A stretch of DNA of 64,000 bases from Megascapheus bottae (taxonomy: Eukaryota; Chordata; Mammalia; Rodentia; Geomyidae). Below the pieces are notes generated by a model. That model searched no databases. It saw nothing but the letters and a program-made list of their open reading frames with translations, and was not told the origin of the DNA. Positions 1-9,219 of this stretch are shown here, in pieces. The position numbers and the translations under genes were made by a program. Where the stretch lies: assembly GCA_024803745.1 (NCBI GenBank), contig JANJXV010000043.1, positions 3,941,518-4,005,517 of the forward strand. Reading direction: 5' to 3'. How positions within the stretch are numbered: the first letter of the stretch is position 1; each line of letters begins with the position of its first letter.

Positions 1-229
1 CCATTTCTTGGTCCTATACTCCTCTTGTTCTTACTTTTAACTTTTGGGCCCTGTGTTATCAATAAGGTTACAATTCATTCAAAGCAGGATAGAATCCATT
101 CAGTTGATGAACAAATCCATTCAGTAGATGAACGTACAGGTGCATAACCAGAGGCTTGCTACCGATGCCAATGACTCCTAAGACCAAGGAGAGCCCTATG
201 ATGAGGAAGGATCCCTCGACTCCCCTTAG

Positions 230-385
230 ATGTCTCCCCGACAGCCAATGATGGGTAAGACCTCTGGTGTGGGGACAACCTAAGGCAGGCCCGGGGGTGA
301 TCTGTACTGTGGGACAGAAGGCCGCAGAGCACTCAATGATGGGTAAGATCCCCTGAAGGGGACAACCTAAGACAGGGGCTTTGCG
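230..385 (+). promoter_or_regulatory. CTE-like RNA export element of the host ERV (two loop pairs)
   Basis: Two copies of a paired motif occur in order: CCAATGATGGGTAAG (245-259) with AACCTAAGGCAGG (277-289), then CAATGATGGGTAAG (334-347) with AACCTAAGACAGG (364-376). This is the arrangement of the two internal loops of the type-D retrovirus constitutive transport element, which binds the NXF1 export factor. Its position between env and the 3' LTR is also the expected one. The resemblance is by eye from established knowledge of that element; function is inferred. Confidence 0.65.
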
Positions 386-390
386 CGCTT

Positions 391-396
391 GTCCCC
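391..396. repeat. Target-site duplication, left copy (GTCCCC)
   Basis: GTCCCC directly precedes the 5' LTR and is repeated at 8355-8360 directly after the 3' LTR. A 6-bp duplication is the size made by betaretroviral integrases. Confidence 0.9.
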
Positions 397-632
397 TGTC
401 AGAGACCAAGGAGTTAAACGGAACAAAGCAAAGACCCTCTAGCCTTGAGCAAACCGCACCTGGTTGAGTCATCTGCACAAAATACTTCTCGGAATAACCG
501 CAGGTTGTGTCACTTGGGTTAGCACAACGGCCAAAAGAATAGCCTGACCCACCCCTAACCTTGAGATTTCCCATTCTTGTTATCGCAAAAACTCTCCATC
601 CCCCCTCTATACTCCCTTCCTTACACTCAGGG

Positions 633-640
633 TATATAAA
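633..640 (+). promoter_or_regulatory. TATA box of the 5' LTR
   Basis: TATATAAA in the LTR, repeated at 8187-8194 in the 3' LTR. Confidence 0.8.
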
Positions 641-655
641 CCCTGCTTTACTTTT

Positions 656-661
656 AATAAA
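656..661 (+). terminator. Polyadenylation signal of the 5' LTR
   Basis: AATAAA just downstream of the TATA box; the matching copy is at 8210-8215 in the 3' LTR, where it would act. Confidence 0.7.
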
Positions 662-802
662 AGAGACCTTGACGCGACCCAGACTGACTCTGTCTTTCTT
701 TATGCGCCTGGTCTCCTTCCTCTCTTTCCCCCATTGGTTTTCTTCTCTTAGGAGGTGCCTCCTCAAGCCTGACGAATAACTGAACCCGCGGGTCGGGTCA
801 AG

Positions 803-820
803 TGGCGCCCAACGTGGGGC
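803..820 (+). promoter_or_regulatory. Primer-binding site, tRNA-Lys1,2 type
   Basis: TGGCGCCCAACGTGGGGC lies two bases after the LTR end. It is the 18-base complement of the 3' end of tRNA-Lys1,2, the primer used by MPMV-like viruses, and differs from the Lys3 version used by MMTV and HIV. Confidence 0.9.
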
Positions 821-951
821 TCGGGGTGCGGTGACCTGCCGGACGGCGCGGAAAATAGGAGCTCCGAACTATCCAGAGGTAGAGACGCCCGCACCGCATC
901 ACTCGTGCACCGTGGGAGAGTCTTGAGTTAAGTTCCGCCGTCCCATCTACC

Positions 952-2930
952 ATGGGCAAAGCGTTATCAAAAGAGGTATTATTTATAAAAGAAATGAAAG
1001 AATCACTTAGGTAGAGAGGAATAAGAGTTAAAAAGAAAGATTTGGTAAAATTCTTTTGTTTTGTCGGAGAGAAGTGTCCGTGGTTGGTCTTGCATGGGCC
1101 AGATATCCATCCCCTCACCTGGAATAAGGTAGGGAAGAATATCAATGATTTACTCCGTCAGGGACAGGAAGTCCCCGAGGCCTTCTTTAGCTTCTATGGG
1201 GTTGTTAGAGACATCTTAAAGGACGCAGAGGAGGGAGGTGACAGTGTTTGCTTCCTAGTTTTAACAGAGGATTGCCTAACGGGGTCACGTTGTCCGTCTC
1301 ATAAGAGCCAAAGCGATAATGAAAGACCTACGGCCACTGACCTGCCGTCTGGCTCGCGTACCCCCTCTTTGATTGATGAGCCTGTGCCCACAGGACACCA
1401 CTTGGCGCCACCTTTAGTCCCCGAAAAAGAGGGACAAATCCGACCCCTTTTAGAAGACAGCACCAAGGATAATACCAAAAAGAAAAATATGCCACTAAAA
1501 CCTTATAAAAATATCTATCCTATTATTCCTAAGACTTCTCCTGATAGTGGTGGACTCGATCCCTCCTCTGAGGGGGAACTAGAGGAGGAGGCAGCGCAGT
1601 ATGAGGAAGAAAAGTATGGCCCTTTTCCTCTCCCCCAAGTTTTTGCAGCTACACAGACTCCGGAAACAAGGGCCCTTCACTGGCCCTCCTCTCCCCCTTA
1701 TCCAGACCCTCCTCTCCCATCAGCCCTACCGCAGGAATCATTCTCTGTTCCTCCGGAGATGCAAGGCCTCCTTAAAACCAAAGACTCTCTCTTAAAACAA
1801 GTAACAGAATTAAAAAACGTTCTTCACTTGAAAAGAGAATTAAAGGACCTCACTTTACAAACTCATAACTTACAAATGGATCTTGTTGGGGAAACTCTAA
1901 CTACCTCCCACGCCTCGGGTAATAAGCCCATTAAAACTCCCTTGGCCTCAAAGAGCCGCAATAATAGACTCAAATCCGGAGCGCAAACTGTTTCCCTCTC
2001 CCACCCCGTAATTACTCGCTCTACCTCCCGGTCTCGGGAAAGGGAGGAAGAAGAGGAGGCTGACACCACCAGGAGGCAGGAGGAAGGACAAAACTTAAAT
2101 TCCTCTGCATCCGAGGAGGAGGGGGGTGATCAGGAAGAGGCAAGGGAAAGATCTCAAATTACATATAAAAAATTAAAATTTAAACAAATTAAAGAACTAC
2201 ATTCGGCTGTCAAGAATTATGGAATTAATGCCCCTTTTACTTTAACAGTACTGGAGGGCCTCGGGGGTGAGGGACATTTATTACCTCATGAGTGGCATAA
2301 AATTGTACAATCTGTTTTAACCAGGAGTCAATATTTAACCTGGAAAGCTGAATTCATAGATAAGGCAGAAAATCAAGCCATTACCAATAAAAAACACACA
2401 AATGGCTTCTTGGTCCTCTGATAAAATTTCAGGGAGGGGCAAATTTGCCTCGGAGGAAAAACAACAAAGACTCCCTGCAGGAATATTAATCCAGACTGCC
2501 CAGGCCGCCCTGGCTGCCTGGAGAGCCGTGCCCGCTGCAGGAGCAGTTACCACCTCTCTTTCCAGGGTAGTACAAGGCAATAATGAACCATATTCTCAAT
2601 TTGTTACCAGATTGTTGGAAGCAGCCAAAAGAATATTAGGTGAGATAGATACAGATAATATTATAGTTAGACAGTTGGCCATAGAAAATGCTAATGCAGC
2701 CTGTAAAGCTGCTTTAAGAGGCAAAACAAAGACCCTAGACTTAAATGGTATGATTAAAATTTGTAATGATGTGGATTCCTTTGAATATAAAATGTCTGAA
2801 TCTATTAATTTGGCCATTGGAGCCATACTTCAGAACCAGACTCCGCCTTCAGGAAAACTAGGACAAATATCTAGCCCTAAAAACTGTTTTAAATGTGGAC
2901 AAATCAGAGATTTTGCTACCTTTCGTTGTG
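952..2930 (+). pseudogene. gag: gag pseudogene (matrix, capsid, partial nucleocapsid)
   Basis: Starts at ATG 952 with a glycine at codon 2 (myristoylation-type start) and a betaretroviral matrix-like N-terminus. Codon 21 is TAG (1012-1014), after which the same frame runs open to 2421. The middle (about 1300-2150) is proline- and glutamate-rich. The capsid N-terminal domain follows; near 2395-2421 the frame shifts by one base and capsid continues in the frame open to 3001. The major homology region is visible around 2571-2630 (QGNNEPY...F..RLLEA). One nucleocapsid knuckle begins CFKC (2886-2897), but aspartate stands where the zinc-binding histidine is expected, and the sequence then runs into the protease tail. 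The second knuckle is missing. Confidence 0.88.
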
Positions 2931-3143
2931 GAAGGACTCCCTGTAAATTTGTGGGGAAGAGATATAATGACCCAAATGGGAATTATCATGTTCAGTCCTA
3001 ATGAGACTGTGACTAACATAATGCTTAAGTCTGGATATTTGCCAGGAAAAGGGCTGGGAAAGCATGAGCAAGGAATTAGTCACCCAATTATACCCACCCC
3101 TAAATGGGATAGAAAAGGTCTTGGGACCGACCTTTTTTCCTAA
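2915..3143 (+). pseudogene. pro: pro remnant: C-terminal protease and G-patch only
   Basis: In the frame ending at the TAA at 3141-3143, the sequence matches the end of a betaretroviral protease: a GRD motif (about 2961-2969) followed by a glycine-rich G-patch (about 3044-3110). The catalytic D[ST]G triad and the dUTPase domain that normally precede it are absent. The fusion point to gag lies near 2915-2930. A T6 run (3133-3138) just before the stop could be the pro-pol -1 frameshift site, since pol continues in the -1 frame; this is weak. Confidence 0.75.
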
Positions 3144-5676
3144 AGACCACTGCTCCCCCTGCGCTCCAAGCCGATAAAATAACTTGGAAATCTGACAATC
3201 CGGTTTGGATAGACCAGTGATCCATGCCTCAAGAAAAGGTTCAGGCTGCTCTTCAGTTGGTGCAGGAACAATTAGAGCAGGGACATCTTGAACCTTCTAC
3301 CTCTCCCTGTAATACTCCCATATTTGTTATAAAAAAGAAAAATGGGAGTTGGAGGTTACTACAGGATCTAAGGGAAATTAATAAGACCATGGCACCCATG
3401 GGACCCCTACAACCTGGACTGCCCTCTTCCACGGCTATCCCTAAGGGATTCTTTAAAATTGTAATAGATATAAAAGACTGTTTTTTTCTCCATTCCCCTC
3501 GATCCTGGAGATTGTAAAAGATTTGCCTTCTCCATCCCCGTGGTGAATCATAAAGGCCCTAACCCCCGCTTTCAATGGCGAGTACTCCCACAGGGCATGG
3601 CCAATTCGCCTACACTTTGTCAAAAATTTGTGGCTCCATCCATAGACCCAATTCGTTTTCAATACCCTCATAGATATATTATACATTATATGGATGATCT
3701 ATTAATTGCCGCCAAACAAGAAACGGAGGCGCATCAAGTGACTCAAAAAATAATAATTACTTTACAAGATAGAGGATTTTTTATATCCCCAGAAAAAATT
3801 CAAACCTGCTATCCCTTTTTATTTTTAGGATTTCAATTAGAACCCAACTTAATTTATTCGCAAAAAATTAAAATTAAAAGGGATAAATTAGTTTGCCTAA
3901 ATGATTTTGAAAAACTTCTAGGAGACATTAATTGGCTACGCCCTTATCTTAACAACAGGAGAATTAAAACCCTTGTTTAATATTTTGCAGGGAAATTCTG
4001 ATCCCACGTCCCCAAGAAAAATTACTCCAGAGGCTGAAAAGGCCTTAATAAAATTAGAAGCAGCTATTACCCAACAAAATATAGGCTATTTTGACCCCAG
4101 TTTGCCTCTTTATTTAATTATATTTGCCACCGAATTCACCCCCACTGGTCTACTATGGCAGAGAGCAGTACCCCTATTTTGGGTACATGCTTCTGCCTCT
4201 CAATCTAAAGTATTATCCCCCTACCCCCTTTTAATATCTCAACTTACCATTATAGGATTAAAATTTTCAGTCAGGTATTTTGGAAAAGATCCCGATATCA
4301 TAATTACCCCTTACTCTAAGGAGCAAATTAGTTGGCTGCAACAAAGACAAGATAATTGGGCTGTGTTATGCACTGGGTTCTGGGGTAGTTTTGATACTCA
4401 CATGCCCAGCGACAGACTTATTCAATTCCTTAATATTACTGCTTTCGTTTTTCTAGAAAATACCTTAATAAAGCCCGTCCCCAATACTTTGAACATCTTC
4501 ATTGATGGATCAAAAAATGGAAAAGCTTCATATGTTATCGATAATGTTCCTCACTTTGTAAATACTCCCTTTAAATCTGCTCAGTTAGTAGAATTATTTG
4601 CTGCACTTTGTGTTTTTTGGTTGTTAAAGACCCACCCTTTTAATCTGTTTTTGGATAGCCATTATGTTGTCAGAGCTTTACAAGTTTTAGAAATGGTCCC
4701 GGTTATTCAACCTACTACACCTACTTTTCAATTATTTTTTGAATTACAGAAACTTATTAGACAACGTTCATACCCCTTTTTGTAGGACATATTCGTGCTC
4801 ATTGTGGCCTACCTGGGCCGCTAACCCAGGGCAATGAATTAGCTGACTTGGCAACCCAAATAGTTACCTTATCTCAAATAGTTGATCCGGTGACCCTTGC
4901 ACAAGAGGCCATGCTGTTCACCCCCTTAATGCTCATACCCTGCGCTTAAAATTTAAAATTACTAGAGAACAGGCAAGACAAATTGTTAAAAACTGCAAAA
5001 ATTGCCTAACCCTGCTCCCTGAACCCCATGTAGGTGTAAACCCCAGAGGGCTCATACCTGGACAACTTTGGCAAATGGATGTTACTCATGTCCCCTCCTT
5101 TGGAAGGTTAAAATATGTACATGTTACCATTGATAACTTTAGTGGATTTATTTGTGCCTCCGCTCACTTAGGGGAGGCCACAAAAGATGTTATAAACCAT
5201 CTCCTATATGTTTTTTCTGTCATGGGACAACCCCAAACTATAAAGACGGATAATGGGCCCGGATATACCAGTCAAAAGTTCAAACAATTTTGCCCCAAAT
5301 GAGCATAAAACATATTACTGGAATCCCCTACAACCCCCAAGGACAAGGAATAGTGGAAAGGGCTCATCAGACTTTAAAAAACACCCTCATTAAACTTGCA
5401 TCACAAGAGACATTATATTCCCTTAAAGGAAACTGTAAGACTTTACTATTACATGCTCTCTTTGTCTTAAACTTTTTAACTCTTGACGCTAATGGCAAAT
5501 CTGCCGCAGAACGCCTTTGGCATCCCACCATACAAACAGACTACACCCAGGCCCTATGGAAAGACCCACTGATGGGAAAATGGAACGGCCCTGACCCAGT
5601 CATTATCTGGGGAAAAGGATCAGCTTGCATTTTAATTCTAAAGAAGGGGGAGCTAGGTGGTTACCTGAAAGACTAA
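3129..5676 (+). pseudogene. pol: pol pseudogene (reverse transcriptase, RNase H, integrase)
   Basis: The RT frame is interrupted by TGA at 3218-3220, probably a tryptophan codon changed by G-to-A. RT continues to about 3487, where a T7 run (3481-3487) marks a frame break, then resumes with LPQGM and the active-site YMDD at 3687-3698. Another break lies near 3948. RNase H follows, with IDGS (about 4500) and LDS (about 4651). Breaks near 4775-4785 and 4930 precede the integrase zinc-binding region (CKNC at about 4996). The integrase catalytic residues D (about 5078), D (about 5249) and E (about 5357) are all present, but a further frame break falls between the last two near 5290. No intact enzyme can be made. 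Confidence 0.88.
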
Positions 5677-5794
5677 TAAAACCGTATAATAAATCCAGGG
5701 ACCCTCCCTGAGAAAGTTTTTCTCTTCTTCTAGGATCCACGGCGCTGCAGAGTCTCAATAACTCGTGACCATTCCTGTAATTGGTAAGATAAAG

Positions 5795-7556
5795 ATGCAG
5801 CCAAAACTTGTGCCTCTATGGCTTTTAGCCTCAATAATAATCAAAAATGTAAATTCAGGCTTTGGACCGCCCCCCCCTCAAGAAAGGAACTTTATACTGC
5901 ACTCTTTGGCCCTCCCTGTGACTGCTCAGGAGGATATTGGCCTGAAGCTCCTAGTAGTTACACTCGGACAGTGGATTGTACAACTAAGGTGGCCTACCTC
6001 CGCGCAGAAGTAAATACTAATTCTGGAGGATTTCATCAACCAAAATGGGTTTGCATTAATAAACCAAAAATAGTTCCCTCTAAAACAGGCCAAGCCAGAC
6101 AAAATTGCTCAGAATCCTGCGCATATACCACAGCAATGCACAGCACTTGCTATACATCAGCCGCCATTTGTATAGGCAAACAAGGCCTTCAATACTTTCA
6201 AGCCTCCCTGACCAAAACCTTTCACCCTGAAGGAATGGCCACACACGTGACCACTGGTCTTTTTGGGTATACAAGACTCCATACGCAGTTGCAACTTGCC
6301 GGCTGTGAGGGAACTATTGGCAAACCCTCTTGCTGGCCCCTTACGGCCCCCATAGGCGTATCTGATGGAGGAGGGCCCACAGATATCCAAGTACTGAAAT
6401 CACTAGAACCCCAACTGCCTCAACTTACGTATCATCCCTTAGCATTACCCAAGTCCCAAGCATCAAATTTAGATATAAATACAATGGATATTTTAAACAC
6501 CACCTTTCTTTTACTCAACAACTCTAACCCTGTACTTGCTAGTGATTGTTGGCTTTGTTTAGCAGCAGGGAGAGTTATGCCTTTAGCCATTTCCGCCACA
6601 TATAATGTGAATACTAAAGACACATGCTCCCCTAGCCCCCCTCTTAGGGTCCAACCTATGGGCAATTTTACAACCTGCCTCTCAGGTGCAATGCAAAACA
6701 ATACCCTAAATGTTGATATTGGCACGTACCCCTCCAATAATTGTGAAATATTGAAGAACTATTCTCAACCTACACCATCTCTTTGCCCCCCAGCGGCACA
6801 ATATTTGTCTGTGGAGGAAATTTGGCCTATCCCCAATTGCCATCCAACTGGACAGGAAATTGTGTTCTCGCTTTATTACTCCCAGATATAAGTGTCGTAC
6901 CAGGGGACGAGCCCCTACCTTTCCCTAGTTTTGATATGATAGGAGGAAAGAGACACACACGAGCAATTACATTTATTCCCCTCCTCGTGACCCTAGGAGT
7001 TACTGCAGCCGTAGGGTCGGGAACAGCCAGATTAGGTGTGTCTCTACATAAGTATAATCAATTATCAAAACAATTAATTGGAGATGTCCAAGCATTATCT
7101 GGCACTATCCAGGATCTACAGGACCAAGTGGACTCCCTAGCGGAAATGGTCCTCCAAAATAGAAGGGGGTTAGATTTACTAACCGCAGAAGAGGGAGGTA
7201 TCTGCTTGGCTTTACAGGAACGATGCTGCTTCTATGCAAACAAGTCTGGCATTGTCCGGGACAAGATCAAGAACCTTCAGGAAGATCTGGAAAAACGACG
7301 AAGGGAACTGACTGATAACCCCCTCTGGACTGGGCTTAATGGGCTTTTACCTTATCTCCTACCCCTGTTAGGACCCTTATTCGGTATACTTATTTTACTC
7401 TCTTTCGGGCCTTTCCTTTTCAATAAAATTATGACTTTTATAAAAACCCAAATAGATACAGTGGTTAAGACTAAAATAATAGCTATTCAATATCAGCCCC
7501 TTAGTACCGTTGATACTGACCAAAGTTCAGGACTAGACTTTACCACTCTAGCCTAA
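5795..7556 (+). pseudogene. env: env pseudogene (type-D/gammaretroviral type)
   Basis: Starts at ATG 5795 with a hydrophobic signal peptide. A C8 run (5870-5877) coincides with the first frame break, after which surface subunit (SU) is open to 6891 and contains the CWLC isomerase-type motif (6547-6558) and many N-glycosylation sites. The second frame break coincides with a C6 run (6786-6791). The last part is open from 6783 to 7556 and covers the end of SU, a basic cleavage region (about 6945), hydrophobic fusion peptide, heptad region, the conserved helix before CX6CC (about 7200-7225), membrane span (about 7365-7420) and cytoplasmic tail. The class is that of MPMV-like and RD114-like viruses. 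Only two single-base-type lesions separate the three blocks. Confidence 0.88.
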
Positions 7557-7950
7557 TTTCAGGACCTTTTTAAATTTTTCCAATATAATTCTTTTGGCCT
7601 TTGAGCTTTTTCAACGCCTTACTTATTTTATAAACATCAATTAATTCTGTCAATCTCGGTGCATTGTCGTTGCCTAGAGGACCTAGAAGGCCCTGCAGGG
7701 CCTGTTGAGAACCCTCCTGAGAGAGGACTTCAGTTCCATAAACTCCTCACCCGTTAACCCCAAGGTAGCTAGAGAGCATCCAATGACGGGAATAGTATGG
7801 AGCTTACCCTGGATGGCACAACATACAGAGGCCATACTGGCCGGCTCAACAAGGCATGTTGCCAGGAGTAAGGTGGCCCTCCATATTGCCTAAGACAGGA
7901 TGTTCTCTCAACCAATCTTTAAAGACTGTTCTTTAAAGGAAAGGGGGAAT
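7557..7950 (+). other. env to 3' LTR spacer with polypurine tract
   Basis: Noncoding spacer holding the CTE-like hairpin (7776-7903) and, at its end, the polypurine tract (about 7935-7949, AAAGGAAAGGGGGAA) that primes plus-strand DNA just before the 3' LTR at 7951. Confidence 0.8.
7776..7903 (+). promoter_or_regulatory. CTE-like hairpin of the inner provirus
   Basis: A long imperfect hairpin can be drawn by eye. GCATCC (7776-7781) pairs with GGATGT (7898-7903, one G-U); TATGGA (7796-7801) with TCCATA (7880-7885); CTTAC (7803-7807) with GTAAG (7868-7872); CCTGG (7808-7812) with CCAGG (7862-7866); CAACAT (7819-7824) with ATGTTG (7856-7861). Between the first two stems an internal loop holds AATGACGGG on one side and CCTAAGACA on the other, the signature of the type-D export element. 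Only one such loop pair is evident, against two in the host ERV. Confidence 0.65.
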
Positions 7951-8354
7951 TGTCAGAGACCAAGGAGTTAAACGGAACAAAGCAAAGACCCTCTAGCCTT
8001 GAGCAAACCGCACCTGGTTGAGTCATCTGCACAAAATACTTCTCGGAATAACCGCAGGTTGTGTCACTTGGGTTAGCACAACGGCCAAAAGAATAGCCTG
8101 ACCCACCCCTAACCTTGAGATTTCCCATTCTTGTTATCGCAAAAACTCTCCATCCCCCCTCTATACTCCCTTCCTTACACTCAGGGTATATAAACCCTGC
8201 TTTGCTTTTAATAAAAGAGACCTTGACACGACCCAGACTGACTCTGTCTTTCTTTATGCGCCTGGTCTCCTTCCTCTCTTTCCCCCATTGGTTTTCTTCT
8301 CTTAGGAGGTGCCTCCTCGAGCCTGACGAATAACTGAACCCGCGGGTCGGGTCA
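7951..8354 (+). repeat. 3' LTR of the inner provirus
   Basis: 404 bp, TG...CA ends. It differs from the 5' LTR at 8204 (G for A), 8228 (A for G) and 8319 (G for A). TATA box at 8187-8194, AATAAA at 8210-8215. Confidence 0.95.
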
Positions 8355-8360
8355 GTCCCC
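8355..8360. repeat. Target-site duplication, right copy (GTCCCC)
   Basis: Repeats 391-396 and marks where the host ERV sequence resumes. Confidence 0.9.
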
Positions 8361-8388
8361 CCTTTTCTAATAAACAAAAAGGGGAAAT
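8361..8388 (+). other. Host ERV polypurine tract
   Basis: After the inner provirus, the host ERV continues with a purine run AAAAAGGGGAAA (about 8376-8387) immediately before the TG that opens its LTR. Confidence 0.75.
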
Positions 8389-8944
8389 TGTTGAGACCTG
8401 ATTTCCTTCTCTGAGGCCTAATTCTGGCTCAGCAGCAATTAAAGGGCTTTGACAAGGGATTCAGGCCTTTCCATACCTCTCTTAAGGCATCTCTGTGTAC
8501 ATGACTCAATTGAACCCCTTCAGGTTCGCGGGTCTCGCAGCAGCTCAGGTCTCACGCACTTTCCTGCACCTGTCCTGCCCAGTACCTGAAAGCCCCACCC
8601 AGACCCTTAGTGGTAGCACAGAGGCCCTCTTCCTATTGGCTAGCTTCCCCGTTCCCACCTTCTCTTACCCCAACAGTATATAATTAATTGTCTGATGCAA
8701 TAAAGGCATGACAGCATCAGAGAATATGTGAGAACAGCAGATCAGATCAGCAGAGATCAGCAGAGAGATCTGATGCGCTTTCATGGTAACACTGCTTCTG
8801 ACTCAGCGGGGTTTTTTCTTCCCCAGTAATTGGGGGAGGGCTGGGTCATCGACACTTACCATCTCGCTCGGCTCTCGGTGGACTACAGGCTGGCCCTGTG
8901 TGTCCCTCCCCGTTCCCGTGTTGCTTCCCCAGAGAGGAGCAACA
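8389..8944 (+). repeat. 3' LTR of the host ERV
   Basis: About 556 bp, opening TGTTGAGACC after a polypurine tract and closing AGGAGCAACA. It has a TATA-like TATATAAT (8677-8684) and AATAAA (8699-8704). It shares no obvious similarity with the inner LTR. The matching 5' LTR is outside the window, so age and target duplication cannot be read. The end at 8944 is inferred from the CA terminus. Confidence 0.72.
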
Positions 8945-9219
8945 GTAAAATATCCATGATAGAAAATTCACATCTAACCATTGTAAAATTCAGTTTGTGG
9001 GGTGACCATCTCTAGACATGCATGATCTTTACAAACTAAAATGTTATACATTAAAAACAAATGAATCCTTACTCATGAATATCCTTGACACAGTGCTCCT
9101 GTGTCATCAATTACACTAATGAAACCAGATAAATACTAAGAATGTGTCCAGACAGGTAGGATTTACAGGAATGGGGGTTATGTTTTTTCCTCTGCAAAAC
9201 CATATTACAGATGGATTTT
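8945..9219. other. Flanking sequence, nothing recognised
   Basis: Unique-looking AT-rich sequence between the host LTR and the first OR pseudogene. Confidence 0.5.

Larger units (their letters stand above)
1..396 (+). mobile_element. env: 3' part of a host ERV: env TM tail and env-LTR spacer
   Basis: The first 160 bases read, in frame 2, as the end of a retroviral transmembrane subunit: a hydrophobic stretch ending in GPCVINKV, then a short charged tail. The 5' part lies outside the window. Bases 161-396 are the noncoding spacer that normally precedes the polypurine tract. The element is cut at 396 by the provirus at 397-8354 and resumes at 8355. The tail differs clearly from the env tail of the inner provirus (7340-7556), so this is a different ERV and not a tandem copy. 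The family cannot be fixed from this much sequence. Confidence 0.8.
397..800 (+). repeat. 5' LTR of the inner provirus
   Basis: 404 bp, starting TGTCAGAG and ending GGGTCA. It matches 7951-8354 at 401 of 404 positions. It has a TATA box (633-640) and a polyadenylation signal (656-661) only about 20 bases apart, as in compact betaretroviral LTRs. Transcription would start shortly after the TATA box, leaving a short R region; the exact start was not determined. Confidence 0.95.
397..8354 (+). mobile_element. Type-D-like betaretroviral provirus (defective)
   Basis: A complete LTR-to-LTR element of 7,958 bp. The order is 5' LTR, Lys1,2-type primer site, gag with an MPMV-like matrix start, protease remnant, pol, env of the gammaretroviral type used by type-D viruses, CTE-like hairpin, polypurine tract and 3' LTR. 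It is flanked by GTCCCC. The LTRs differ at 650/8204, 674/8228 and 765/8319 only. The coding part carries at least two nonsense codons, about eight frame breaks and a deletion across the gag-pro border, so it cannot make infectious particles by itself. Confidence 0.92.

Noticed and set aside
68..766. 232-codon minus-strand frame across the 5' LTR, repeated at 7919-8377
   Set aside because: Antisense of LTR and spacer; the repeat occurs only because the LTR is duplicated. No start context or known domain.
1..800. Tandem proviruses sharing one LTR
   Set aside because: The env tail at 1-160 differs from the inner env tail, and GTCCCC duplications plus a separate LTR at 8389-8944 show nested insertion.
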